Shown here: piece by piece, positions 1-11,266 of the stretch
Layout of the letters: every line of letters starts with the position of its first letter
Numbering within the stretch: position 1 is the first letter of the stretch
Assembly (NCBI GenBank): GCA_032821775.1
Contig: JAVLRN010000015.1
Coordinates: 62,001-126,000 of the forward strand
From: Sanguinoderma infundibulare
Taxonomy: Eukaryota > Basidiomycota > Agaricomycetes > Polyporales > Polyporaceae
Length of the DNA stretch: 64,000 nucleotides
Direction of reading: 5' to 3'
Notes under the pieces: generated by a model
The model's database searches: none
What the model was told of the DNA's origin: nothing
Seen by the model: only the letters and a program-made list of their open reading frames with translations
Program-made: the position numbers and the translations under genes

Positions 1-1065
1 GTCTTTTCTTTCCTATGAGTGCACCAGAGGAGGAAGATGACGGGTTCAAAATGGAGAACCCCAAAGTACCGAAGACGCTCCGCGATGGTTTCCGTTTCGT
101 CGTCGACGACTCCTTCCTTGGGGTGCGTGGTACAGACGGCATAGGTGGCACGTCGCCACCGGGAAGTGGTTGGGAATCTAGGCGAGGCGAATTCTTGCGC
201 GACTCGTCGGACGCGTCCTCCGCAGGTAGAGGGACTTGTAGAGTTCGACTCCTGCCCTTGGGCTTGATCCACCAAGTACCCATCCAATCTCCTAGCGAGC
301 GATCGGTCTTCGCTGTATTGTCACTTGAGATGCGGGAATCGGCATCGAGAGTCGCCTCCGACGCGTCTACGGTATGGTTGTGCTCTATTTCTACGTTCGG
401 AAGTGTTTCAACAGCACTTGCATGGGCGACTGGTGATGCAGGCAAGGCTTGCGCTGTGACAACAGTGGTAGATGGTTGCGGCGGGGGAGGTACAGTGAGC
501 GCAGAGGCCATCGGGGTGGCGTCATCCTTCGGGACACTAGACGAGATTGGCCCTTCGTCCTCGATCGCTTCCGTAAGCGACTCGGCGAGAGACTGGAAAT
601 AATGAGGTCAATTTCTTCTTGGGAGCAATGGTCAATGCTTACCATCGAGCTCTGCTGTCGTTGCATCCGATGAACCTGATGCGAGACTTCGTCATCGTCC
701 GGAAATAAGGACTGAAAAACGCGATTTCCGATGTCCTTCTCCGAAGCGGAGAGCTCCTGCAGAAGTTGCTGCGCACGCTCCTTCCTCGCCGCCTCCTTCT
801 CTAACAGTGCTCGTCTGCTTTCCTCCAGTTCTTGCCGAGCTCGCGTGAGACTGTGGACGGCGGAAGAGAGGACCCTGATGATTGCGTAACAAGGGTGGTC
901 GGGAGAGTCGCTGAGTAGAGGTGCGGTTGCGTAAGTCGTAACCGCAGAGCGGATCGCGTCGTCCGTGAAGTCATGCCATTTAGCAGACAAGATTTTCGTA
1001 GTAGCCGAAGGAGGATGGTCGCCCGAAATGAGGCCGTCCAAGAGTTCGTACTTGGGCGCCTGCAT
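1..1065 (-). CDS. Uncharacterised coiled-coil protein (3' part outside window)
   Basis: The reading frame runs from an ATG at 1065 (MQAPKYELLDG) leftward through one intron, 593..642 (GTAAGC to TTTCCAG), and stays open to base 1, so the C-terminus lies outside the window. The same frame is open up to about 1131, where a TTGTAG acceptor-like site suggests that a further 5' exon may exist; the start is therefore provisional. The first 60 residues hold a conserved-looking segment (KWHDFTDDAIRSAV). A Glu/Arg/Leu-rich coiled coil follows (RARQELEESRRALLEKEAARKERAQ region). After the intron the protein is Ser/Pro/Thr-rich and probably disordered, with a short WMGTWW patch. I do not recognise the family. 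The clean intron and heptad pattern make a real gene likely; function unknown. Confidence 0.6.
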
Positions 1066-1817
1066 CGGGCCATCGTCGCTTGATGATTCCACCACAATGA
1101 GTGGGGGTGGTTTCACTGACCTACAAGACAAGATAGGTCAGTTCTTCGGCTTCCGGCGTGCTGATCTGTTGCAACTACTAGTGGAGCCACTCATTGTCAA
1201 AGCTACAGCCTGTCGCGACATAAACTCTGTCATCGACTCCTGGGCAACATAATATGGTGCATTGCGTCCGACGCAAGCGGTGCCGACGCGCATCTAACAC
1301 TCAAGGACGTGCACCTAAACGAGTGCAAATATGTCCATCCGTAGATGCATGGGTCCCCGCCACTTGCTCGTGTGACCGAATCGTCCTCCACGCAACACCG
1401 TGAGCGCGAACAAAGCGTCGAATATTTCATGTCATCAAAAAAAATATAGATTTCTAGGCAAAAATGGGTCACTGAGCATTGCACCCCAAGTTGGGGAAGC
1501 ATGCGGGACGACGACAGGCCGGGTTGTATAGGTTTCACGAGCGACTCCGTCCTCACACCGAGTCGCGGCCCTCGCAAGTAGACAAACGTGTCGTATATTT
1601 GCGGGTAACGCGCACTTGAATTCAAGATGCATGAAAGCATCACCCAAAATTCAACGCGCGCGCGTCAACGGACCCATCACGACCCCCAGAAATTACGACC
1701 GCGACATGCAACATATCCGGCAAGGGATTGGACACTGAATCACCCGGAGTGCGAGCTAGTCGCGATGGGACCACGAGCACGTTCTTCTAATACGCCAGGA
1801 ATATGGACGGATTGTAC

Positions 1818-2054
1818 TCACCTTCGAGCACCTTTCCCGTGCCCACGCACGCTTCCGTCCCAGTTCGCATTCGTGTACCTCGTCTGCTCCTCCGATGCGC
1901 TGTCCAGCTTCGCCTTGAGGGCAAAATAATCCGTCTGGGGCCGTGGACTGTCTTCGCTTGCTTTACCGCGCGACCTCCGTCCCCGCGACGGCACTTCGTC
2001 TTGAGATAGAGGGTGGTGGTGTGCCGGCGTCGTTTGAGTGGACGAAGACGCCAT
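1818..2054 (-). CDS. Small hypothetical protein, 78 aa
   Basis: The ATG at 2054 opens a frame of 78 residues that begins MASSSTQ. The N-terminal half is polar and His/Ser/Arg-rich. The C-terminal half (TDYFALKAKLDSASEEQ, then YTNANWDGSVRGHGKG) looks conserved and partly helical. The frame stops at 1818, exactly where a good splice donor (GTGAGT) occurs, so an alternative last exon beginning after TATTAG at about 1787 is possible. The gene is divergent from COA6, with about 260 bp between the two ATGs, so they probably share a promoter region. No family is recognised. Confidence 0.45.
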   Translation of the reverse strand: MASSSTQTTPAHHHPLSQDEVPSRGRRSRGKASEDSPRPQTDYFALKAKLDSASEEQTRYTNANWDGSVRGHGKGARR

Positions 2055-2314
2055 CTGGCCAGCGTCGTGCAAGTCGCCGTCGAAGCAGAGCCAGGATTGC
2101 GATGAGCGACGAGCAGGTGGTTGTGTAGTAATGAGGGCCGTCGCTGTTGGACACGGTCGCGAGAGTCGCCAGTCCGCCCCGATTACGTAGCTATGTCCAA
2201 AAAAGGACATATCCTGTAATTAACGTAAGGTGCGGGAAATTACGGCCACAAACTCCTCGTCATCGACCACGACGTCCTCGACGCTTCCTCCTCCATCTTC
2301 GTTTCTCTGGCACA

Positions 2315-2662
2315 ATGGGCTGGTTTGGCAGCAAGAACTCGAACGCACCGGACCCGACATCACGGACGGACAGGCAGAAGTGCTGGGAAACTCGGGACGC
2401 ATACTTCGGCTGTCTGGATGCTGCCAATGTCGTAAAACCTGGAGATGAGGGCAACGCATGCGCGGCCGTCAAGGCGACATACGAGCGCAATTGTGCAAAA
2501 AGCTGGGTGCGTGTCCCGCCCGACGCCGTTCCGATGTCCAAGCTCACCGCGTGCTGCGCTACCCAGATCGACTACTTTAACAAACGGCGGGTCCTTGCGG
2601 AGCAGCAACAAGGGGTCCTGGCCCAGGCCCAAAACCAAGCTAATGCTGCTAGGAACAGGTAG
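2315..2662 (+). CDS. COA6: Cytochrome c oxidase assembly factor 6 (COX6B-like twin CX9C protein)
   Basis: One 60-nt intron (2507..2566, GTGCGT to CTACCCAG) is in frame and would read through as a false insertion. Spliced, the protein is 95 aa, the usual Coa6 size. It shows the twin-cysteine helix pair: C23-X9-C33 and C49-X10-C60, the CX9C/CX10C arrangement that separates Coa6 from ordinary COX6B. The spliced junction restores the family signature KSWIDYFNKRR. Members act in the mitochondrial intermembrane space, are imported by the Mia40 disulfide relay, and help copper delivery to the Cox2 subunit (family knowledge). The start is the only ATG just upstream of the conserved core. The divergent neighbour is a 78-aa ORF. 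Confidence 0.93.
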   Translation: MGWFGSKNSNAPDPTSRTDRQKCWETRDAYFGCLDAANVVKPGDEGNACAAVKATYERNCAKSWVRVPPDAVPMSKLTACCATQIDYFNKRRVLAEQQQGVLAQAQNQANAARNR

Positions 2663-5214
2663 CCTACCCCTGCTGCATGGGCATAGACTTGCGCGTAGGC
2701 ATCCTCTTCATCCTAAGAGATTGTGCGGTGTACCTCGACCCCTTGCTGAGTAGCGGCAGTAGGATGGTATAGACGATATCCGAGAAACCATCTCCGTTAT
2801 GACGACACCCACGCCCACGAGCACTCCCTACTCAAATGTACTTGTGAGCACCTCGACCAAGCTTTCCATATCGCGCCAGCTCTGACTTCTTTCCAGTACA
2901 ACATATAATCACCTTATCGAACCTTTGATTTGCCCTAGTTTGTCACATCGGCGGTGTGGCCTCTGGCGTTTGGTATCAATGTCCCATGTCAAGGAACGGC
3001 GTTCGACACTCGCCTCTGTGCATGCTCCCACGCGCGGTGTACAAAGACTGTCGAGTTGACTTCGAGCAACTTGAGTCAGGCGGAATGATGGTGTGCTAAT
3101 GCCCAGGGGATCTCAGGAGCGCGTTCCTCCAGGAGCAACTGTAAAAATTGCATTCCTGAAGGGACTGCGAACTCGGTGGTGAGTTGTGGCTGATAGACTC
3201 AAGGGTTTGATTGACTGAATGTTGCATCGAGCTGTGGGATACACAGGGGTTTTAAAACCCACAACCCACAACTCGCACCTCTTCTTCCCAGAGGACTCAA
3301 CGCACAAGGTTCGCCCCACTCGTCATGCTCGATTTTCGCACATGGCATCGACATGGTTGTCAGAGTCTCACGATGACCAGTACAAGGTGAGTTATGACTT
3401 TTTGACGTACAGTTTGATCGACCTGACACCGCGCGAAACCGGGGCGAGGTTTGGATGGACCTAAAGGCAAGCATTTTCCCTTGCACGTCTTACTGCGACT
3501 CTGAGCGCGTGTTTTGTATGGAGCAGGTTCGCACAAACGCATTGTGTGCTTGGTCTCGACTGTCAAATTTGAATATTAGGCTGTGGAAGCCGATGCTGTA
3601 CCTGTCATTTGTTCTATGTTTGAACCGTTAGGTTGCAACTGTAGTGGTTTTGCGGTACCGGTGCCTTCTCGTTTCGCTTCAGCGGACCGGGGTGGCATTC
3701 GCACCTGTAGCTTCCAGGAACAACTAACTCTAGCAAGAATCTTTCCATGTTGTGATCCATGTTTGATGATGAGAAGCACACAAATCCGAGGTACCGTACG
3801 TTCGTCTGAATGTCGTTTATAAATCTACACGCTGACAATCAACTTATCTTCCAACGTATCTTCCGACGCGCCACCTGACGTGCATTACATTATATTATAT
3901 TAGGCCCAGCCGTCATATTCGTTACACCCAGACGCCTCTTGGACAAATCACAGAAGGCCACATTGAAGTACCTACGAGTTCGGATACTCGGCTCCGCGGC
4001 CGCAACCTTCGTTCGGTATATTGCTCACCCCCCGTCGAGCTGAGCAATCGTTTATAGACTCGTTGACACATCTGCTCCCTAGGCCCCTCATCCAGATGGC
4101 GAAGTCGACGCTGTAAGTCATGAGGTCCCCGTGTCCTTAACAGGAAACCAACTCTACTTATCTTGACATACCGTCCCTCCCAGACTCGGCGTACGCCAAA
4201 ATTTGGTTCATACTCCCACTCGACACACATGCGCCATGTCAAGGAGCCAGCAGCTCCGCGGTTCCCGTACCGGCCACCACAGATGGACCCGGAGCCGGCA
4301 TCCAATCCTCCTTCGTGACGATCTGCATCTTTAGCCACATCCGGTAGTCCCGTCTACTAATCTTCTGTCGTGCCATTCATCGCTCAGGTTTCGTTCCGTC
4401 ATCCGCCGGAGCGTGCAAGATGCCTGGCCTGGCCAACACATCCTCCCCTGTCAGGTACAGAGGCTATCTACTTGCCAAAACCGACGGGATGTCGACCTCG
4501 GACCGACATCTGGCGCGCCACCGAATGCGACTCGTAACATGCGGTGTCCTCGGGGAAGACACCGCCCTTCTTGCTGTCGTTGATCATGACGTGGCTACCG
4601 CCGTCCACAGTACAACCCGACGTCCATGCATTCCTTCCGTTTGTGGCCTCGGCGGAGTAGCGGCGAAGGTGCTGCTAGGAGCACTGCAGGCGGGACCGCA
4701 TCCATCTGCACGTGCTGAGAGGCGCCGATCCGCCTGACGTTCCCGGACAGGCTGCATCATATTCATCAAGCGTACCGTGACACAGGTGAGCTTCGACAGT
4801 GATGGTCCACTTCCTCGCATTACGCATCCTGGCCAACATCCGGGTATAATATCGACGTAGTTGATGTTGTAGGCGATTTCTACAAACGAAGGACTATCAC
4901 AACACGATGGAAGCACTCGCTTAGCGCGACTGAAGACAGCAGGATCACCGCAGAATGTGGATGCTCACGCCCGGGTGGGTAAGTACAGCCTTACTGTGTG
5001 TGTGGATGGGAAGAGCTTGTCGCCGTTCTCGGAGAGAAGCTACTAACCAACTGGGGCGCGTGTGCACAGACAGCGCGCGCAGTTCTCTGCGCAATCCCCC
5101 GGGGGAAATCATCAAAGCAAAGCAGTGGGCACAGTGTTGACGTCTGGTCCACTACTCGTACAAGAGCACGACGCGCGAGCGCCACCGCTGTCACTCGCCA
5201 GCCGCACCCACGCC
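2663..5214. other. 2.5 kb without a supported gene
   Basis: Only short, mutually overlapping reading frames are present. Between about 3900 and 4930 the minus strand carries cysteine-containing peptide fragments in changing frames (SPSFVEIAYNINYVDI near 4870; a Cys/Gly-rich stretch near 4280). They may be remnants or short exons of a secreted protein, but I could not join them into a convincing model. The rest is AT/GC-mixed spacer. Confidence 0.5.
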
Positions 5215-6314
5215 ATGAGCCAGTTAGAGTCAGGCTCCGCGCTCACATTAACATCCCCCGCTGGTGCTCCCACGTCAAACGCCGGATCCCCTATGACTTC
5301 TCTGATATCGCCTCCATCTTCACCTGCCGATATCAAGCCCTTGGGCGCGCAAACTCCCCCTCTCAAAAGCTCGGGCTTCGGTCCCAGGCGTGCTCCCCAA
5401 ACAACAGGCGGTCCCTGGGCCTGCATCCGAGCCTCACCCACTACTACTTTCCGCACCTCTACCCTGCTCGCGACCCGGCCACAGCACGCCCACTCCCGCG
5501 CATAATGCTCGCGAGGATCAACACGAACATGCACTCGCCCGACCGGCCGTCGCGTCGGCCGCACGGGCCCCGCTCAGCGTGCTCGCCCAAATCTGCCGGG
5601 AGTATGACGTCTGCCAAGAGCGCGAAACGGACGCACTTCACTGATACATGGAAAGCGAAGGCGGGCCCCAGCACCATTCGCACTTCACCCCCGCAGATGT
5701 CCCTGCCGCAGTACGTCGCAACTGAGTTCCCACCGCCTTCCGCGCAGTGACGCGAAAGCTGACGGGAGCGAATGTGTTCTGTTGGCAGCGACGCAGACGT
5801 GGAGCAGGATCCGCTGTTCAACCTCGCCTCCGAACAGTTCGTCGCGCACAGGTCGCGGCGCTACCGTCTGAAGCTCATTGATGTCGACCTGGCGTCGTCG
5901 TCGTCGGACGAAGAGAGCCCGTTTGACTCCCTGTTCTCCTTCACCGCGTCCCCGGTGGACAGCCCTTCCTACGCGACGACAACATTCAGCGCACGGCAAC
6001 CTTCACGAGCCGCGCTGCGGTCCCCATCCCCTTCCCCATCCCCGCAGTCGTTCCTGTCACCCAACGGCATCACGCCGACCATCGTCCTCCAGCGATACGG
6101 GAACGGGGACAGCGTCGACCGCTGGATGAACGGCGGCGGGCTGGAGCCGCTCCATACGCCGATGGTCGTCGACCACAAGTCGCCCGAATTCTGGCACGAC
6201 GCAGTCGCGCAGGCGGACTGGCGCGAGCTCATCGACCAGTTCCTCCAGCAGGCCGACGTCGACGATTCCCTCTTTCCACCCACGCCAGGGCCCGGCGCAA
6301 GCTTTCCCCGGTGA
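5215..6314 (+). CDS. Ser/Pro-rich hypothetical protein (splicing partly unresolved)
   Basis: The ATG at 5215 starts MSQLESGSALTLTSPAG, a Ser/Pro/Thr-rich segment. The last exon, from about 5790 to the stop at 6314, reads DADVEQDPLFNLASEQF, then an acidic Ser tract and a conserved-looking C-terminus (KSPEFWHDAVAQADWREL, then IDQFLQQADVDDSLFPP). A central segment in another frame (AREDQHEHALARPAVAS, then PLSVLAQICR) can be joined to the last exon by a donor at 5602 (GTATGA) and an acceptor near 5789 (TTGGCAG) in matching phase. I could not find a good junction between the first and central segments near 5380-5410, so either an unusual intron or a frameshift lies there. Composition suggests a nuclear or regulatory disordered protein; function unknown. 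Confidence 0.5.
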
Positions 6315-7781
6315 TGATTCGATGCGTGTGGTCTCAACCCGCTAGTGATCCGCCCGTGGCCCCTTCCCTTCTTCGCTCTTCGTTCTTTCATTATCCGTTC
6401 GTTCGCTCTGATAATTTCTATGTCCCGCGTGCGGGTATGACGCGCTCGTTATGCATCTCACGCCACCCGCTTGTTGTGTGATCTCTATCGCACGCTTCCT
6501 TCCTTCCTTCTCATCTGTTTGATCATGACTGCTCGCACAGATTCCTGCAACGCACACTATGATATGTATTTGTCGCTCGCTCCACGCATCGCATCGCATT
6601 TCGTCTGTTGTAGCTTGTCGCCTACGTATTTACATAGAGAGCGCGCCCCTGGCGCCGTTGTACATATAGTGCATTGACGTATCACATATCATCTCTGGGT
6701 CCCAATCCTAGTGATTTTGCGGTGGAATACTTACGTCAAGGCGCGCGTAGGTTGATCTGGGGTGTGGTATGAACCGCATTGTGGTGAGTGATCCTGGATA
6801 CTCTTGGTGCCTGACACTCGATGAAAACCCTTCCTTCTGTGCCGGGTACACTGGGCTCAATACTTCAATCTTGTTGGTGATGTAAGATGGCTCAGCAAGC
6901 GCCGCTCCTTGGCACGTAGAAAGTAGTGCTTCAACCGAAACCATCATGATGTCATCCAGTACGATGGTAATTAGGTTCGTCCCGGCGACATGCCATGCCT
7001 CCTCAACGCAGGAAACAAACGACTTTTAATCTCCTCTAGATCAGGGATATGGCGTCAGCCTGGGCGAAGGCGCACCGGGGTGCCGCGTTCCCACCGTCAT
7101 TCCTTCTACCGAATCGATGAAGGTTGGATGAACAAGTTTCCAACTTCGACCTGGGCGGATCCTTTACGCACTGGCAACCCACAGCGGCGCCGTCTCACAT
7201 GTGCACAGGCCGGGATCTCCTTGGATACACCGATAGCGGATAGGCTACACTGCCTTCACGTGAAAGATCTCCCTGATGGTAAGGTTGATGTTCAGATGTG
7301 TGCCGCGAGGGGCGACTGACATAGAGAGTTCTCGCGGCCATGTTTAGGGAATCGAGCGCAAGTGCTAGCACACGCACCGTCAAAGTGCTGGGGACCGTGC
7401 GGTCCCTCGGTCCGCAAGGTTCCTCTCGTACCACTCGCTACAATGCCGCGATCTTCTCGTCGCCTGACCGCATTCGCGGAGAAATCTTTTAGAACAGATG
7501 GGCTATTCATGAACGTCAGGTCCTCCCTGCATTTCTATCTACAGGGCATTGCGCGACTGAGATGTCGTTGCCCTCCCCCAGCATGCCAAACTCGTTGGCG
7601 CTTCACATTGGCCTGGCAAACCTTCTGTGCCGTCGAATCTGACAATCAGGTCAATCCAGAACAACCGTCAAACCTAGATATAAACGTCACGACCTAAAAC
7701 GTACCGGCAGTTGGGAGGCTGGGGTGATATAAACACCCGTCTCGACGTTTGGGCACCCTCTGCGCCTGCACTGGTTGCACC
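6315..7781. other. Intergenic, 1.5 kb, no supported gene
   Basis: This stretch holds the 3' flank of the Ser/Pro-rich gene and the upstream region of the DUF6534 gene. Reading frames are short, without splice-consistent extensions or recognisable peptides. Confidence 0.5.
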
Positions 7782-9984
7782 ATGGCTCCGCTCACGTCTT
7801 CGAGTCCTCTCCCTTCGGTGTACCCTATTCCACCTCTCGATAATAGCTTGGGGGCCATCCTCGTCGGCACATTTGTAGGTCTCACGTGAGTATAATCGTT
7901 TATTATGCTTCTCGATGCCGGAACGTTTGGCAGGTTGTATGGTTTGGTCGTCCACCAATGTTACCGGTATTTCCGATTATACCCCGATGACAGCCGTTGG
8001 ACCAAGTCTTTGGTGAGTAGCCACATCACTTCATTCGGAGATATCTTTTGATCCCGCTATCTCACAGGTCTCCTCTACTCTGTATGATCGATCCCTGCTG
8101 TTCACCTAACAGTTCTGACAGCGCGGTCGTACAGTTTGTTAGAAACCTTCCACATCGTGCTAAGCATGCACATTTGGTGCGTCGCCTTCTTATAAGACAG
8201 GGATCAGGACCTCATATTGATACAGTTATCATTACCTCGTCACCAACTATACCAATCCTGCCGATATGCTTTCCGGAGTTTGGTGCGTCCAGACTGCAGA
8301 ATCACCATGGCATCGTCTTTGATATTTATTCCTACTGGCGGTGGCCCCGCCCCTCAGGTCTATGAGTGTGAGTACTCGGTTATTGACTGCGACCGCTGAA
8401 TCTAACATGAGTCTACTTTAGCTTCTGAGTGCGACAACTGTGAGTTTTTCATATTATCGCCCTCACGTTCCCCGTCCGGTACTTATTTGCCCGACTTGAA
8501 CAGGGTTTCATCATTATCCCGTCCCAGAGGTTTGGATCCGAGGTGTTCAAATCAGACCATTGAAGACTAACGTCATTTTACTCGCAGCTTCTTCGCTCGT
8601 CGCATATTTTTGCGTAAGTCATAACCTCCCACTCCCTCAGGACGGACGTCTCATTTACGCTCGTGTCGTGCAGTTGGCGGTCGCAAGTACAGAGTCGTCG
8701 TTGTATTTGTAGTGAGTAGATTCGTAAAAGAAAAGGCTTCATGAAACCAACTCAGGGGAATCAGTTTGTTTTGTTGGCAGGAGAGCTTGGTGAGCCACTC
8801 GTCATCTCTCGACGCTCAATTCAAACTGAGCCTTTGCGGTCTCGTTCGCTCGCCCTAGGTTTCCTTTGTAGTAAGCAAACTCACCCTTTTATCAGTTTTC
8901 CTCTGTTCTGATCATGCATATAGCCGCAACTGCTGAAGCGTACGTTCCGGAAGTTCTGTGGTATAAACTCTAGTACCCACCTCGATAATCTGGAAGGTTT
9001 TTCTCGTCGGGATTTTTGGGGTTCCGACACTACACGGTATGCATCGTAAGCCAAGTCTGTGAGACCGTGTTGACCGGTCCTGTTCACAGTGGCTTATCTC
9101 TGTTGGTGCAGGCCTAGCCTTCTTGGCTGATGGCTTGCTGACTGGCGTGCTCGTCAATATACTCCGGACGAAACACACCGGCGTGAGGCGGTATGTTACC
9201 AATTGCCTGCATATCTTTTTGATCAACTGTGCTAACGCTGGTTCTAGAATGGACCAGATCGTGGACACCCTCATTTTGTACACCGTAAATACTGGTGCGA
9301 AATCTGCGTCTTTGGGTTATGCTATCTGTTGCTCATCGGTTCTCCGTAGGGTTACTAACAGGGTGCGACCCTTCGTTTTTCGAACCACTTCGAGCCGGAA
9401 TTGACGAGCATAATGTCACGATGTCTTAGCATTGTCAATCTGCTGTCTCTTTTGTTTGTGAGTGGTCATTGGCAAAAGCATACCTCATCTATTGACGCGC
9501 ATGTGCATAGTCCCTGTTCTTCCCAAATAACCTGATCTATGCCTCCTTTGGGATCGTTTCCACCAAACGTAAGCACAGAGTTCTGAGATGCCTCGGCTGC
9601 GATGCGGAATACTGAACGCGAACCCAGTGTACGCCAACTCTCTGCTCGCCGCGTGAGTTGCAGTTGCAGCATTTCCTTTTATTTCTTCCCAAGACAGCCG
9701 AAGCCCTGACCCATCCCCGTCTCAGGTTGAACACTCGACAGTCCCTGAAGTACGACCCGAGCCCCAGTTCAACAAGGGCCGCACGATCGAGCACAATTTT
9801 GAAACATCGTCGAGAGACGCTGACTTTCGAGATGCAAGGACCGCTCGTAACTAGTCCTCCAGTAAGTCGTGCTAACACACCATCGTCACGTAGGGGCTGA
9901 CCTCTGCTCGCGTTGCAGAAGGTCGAAGTCGTAGAGGACAACCAAGCCTTCTTGACATATGAGCTTGTAGGCGTCGCCATCTAA
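7782..9984 (+). CDS. DUF6534-type seven-span membrane protein 1
   Basis: A highly split gene, with at least 13 short exons separated by 50-70 nt GT-AG introns. The first exon gives MAPLTSSSPLPSVYP and then LDNSLGAILVGTFVG, the family's N-terminal helix. Later exons give YHYLVTNYTNPADMLSGVW, SFFARRIFL, GGRKYRVVVVFV, LADGLLTGVLVNILRTKHTG, MDQIVDTLILYTVNTG and FFPNNLIYASFGIVSTKLYA, then the cytosolic tail NTRQSLKYDP. This is the Agaricomycete DUF6534 pattern: multi-pass plasma-membrane proteins of unknown, receptor-like topology. Two junctions (near 8070-8110 and 8940-9000) have more than one possible solution. The stop TAA is at 9982..9984. A paralogue lies at 23104..24910. Confidence 0.82.
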
Positions 9985-10166
9985 CCCTTCCCTGCACTTC
10001 ATTCTCCGTACACTTTGTTCTCCACACTCGTTGTAGCCTTAACTGCCACTACCCTAGAATACTGCGGTAATCCTGTATCTTGTATCTATCGCGACCATGT
10101 AATTTGAAGCACTAGATTGTATCTAACTATACGCGAAAGCATAGGGCGGGTGAAAGCCGTCCTTCA

Positions 10167-10840
10167 TCATGCATTCCTCCGTGCAACAAGATGCCGAAGT
10201 TGGCGAATGACCACGCTCCCGTCCCACGCACCGGAGCACAACGTCTCGCCGCTTGGGGAAAAGGGTGCTCGACCCCAGAATTGTGCTCAGCGAACGTCGA
10301 GGTACACAACCCATCGCGGAGCCTCCACAGCCGTACGGCCTTGTCGTTCGATCCGGACGCGATGTACGTCGCGTCCGGGAAGAAGCACAGCGAGAGCACG
10401 GACGCACGGTGCCCCTCGAGCGACATCATCCTGTCTCCGCCAATTGAATCCCGAACTTGGACCATGACGGTCGAGAGCACGACCCAGGCCGAAAAGACCT
10501 GCATCCCGTCCTGCGAGAACGTGGCAGTCGCGATCGCGATCCGAGTGCAGGGATGCGTCTGCAGCTCGGAGAGCATATATAATCTCCATCCACTCCATCG
10601 TCTTCACCTTCCACAGGAAGATACGCCCCTCCTCTGAGGCGGTCGCGAGCAGCTTGCTCGTCGGGTGCGGTGGTGACGAGGTGCTTGTGGCCCATGACCC
10701 AGTACGTCTCACCCGTGTCCGCGTACCACACCCGGCAGACCGCCGCGCGCGGGTCTGGGGACGCGACCCGATGCAAGTGATTCCGCGCGCCCACCCCGAA
10801 GCAAGTGTCGCTCCCCACGAGCAGTAGTCCAAGTCGCACA
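10167..10840 (-). pseudogene. WD40-repeat protein, decayed C-terminal part
   Basis: Typical WD40 blades can be read only by changing frame at least three times. In minus-strand order they are VCRVWYADTGETYWVMGHKH, SKLLATASEEGRIFLWKVK, ATFSQDGMQVFSA, GHRASVLSLCFFPDATYIA followed by GSNDKAVRLWRLRDG, then a shift into FSPSGETLCSGAWDGSVVI and the stop at 10167. The shifts fall inside conserved strands, where introns are not expected, and no GT-AG pairs fit. The parent would have been a beta-propeller of the NACHT-WD or transducin type common in basidiomycetes. Alternatively, this is an expressed gene with assembly indels. Confidence 0.75.
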
Positions 10841-11266
10841 GTAAGGCGAGTCTCAGCTAAGCCCCTAATTCACACCAAGTCCACACCATAGAAGACTTCC
10901 CTGGTGCGCGACCATCTCCTGCCCATCCGACAGGACCCTCATGTGTAGATCAGACGCGCATGGCGGCAGGGTAGCGGGCGGCAAGGCGGCGCGAGCGGTC
11001 CGCCCACTTGCAACCGCCCACTTGCAAAAGGGTGTGTAGACTCTACAAATATATGCCTAAACAGCGATCCATGGCGTCGGCATCGACAACGAGCTGATAG
11101 ATAGAATAAGCATGATGGGAAAGGGGGGGAGGGGAGTGTGATGAGAAGACACGAGACGAGAAAATAAAAGCAGTAGCATAGTGATGGGGGAAGTGGGAAG
11201 GGGAGAGGAAAAGGTCTGCTGAGAAAAAGCCCGCTGCGCGTCGAGCTTGTCGGGCTCGTGGCACAC

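Noticed and set aside
15..602. 195-residue plus-strand frame at the left end
   Set aside because: It is antisense to the coiled-coil gene, whose minus-strand frame continues through a clean intron.
3922..4916. Minus-strand frames with Cys/Gly-rich peptides, possibly a secreted protein
   Set aside because: Segments change frame and I could not link them with plausible introns; no family could be named.
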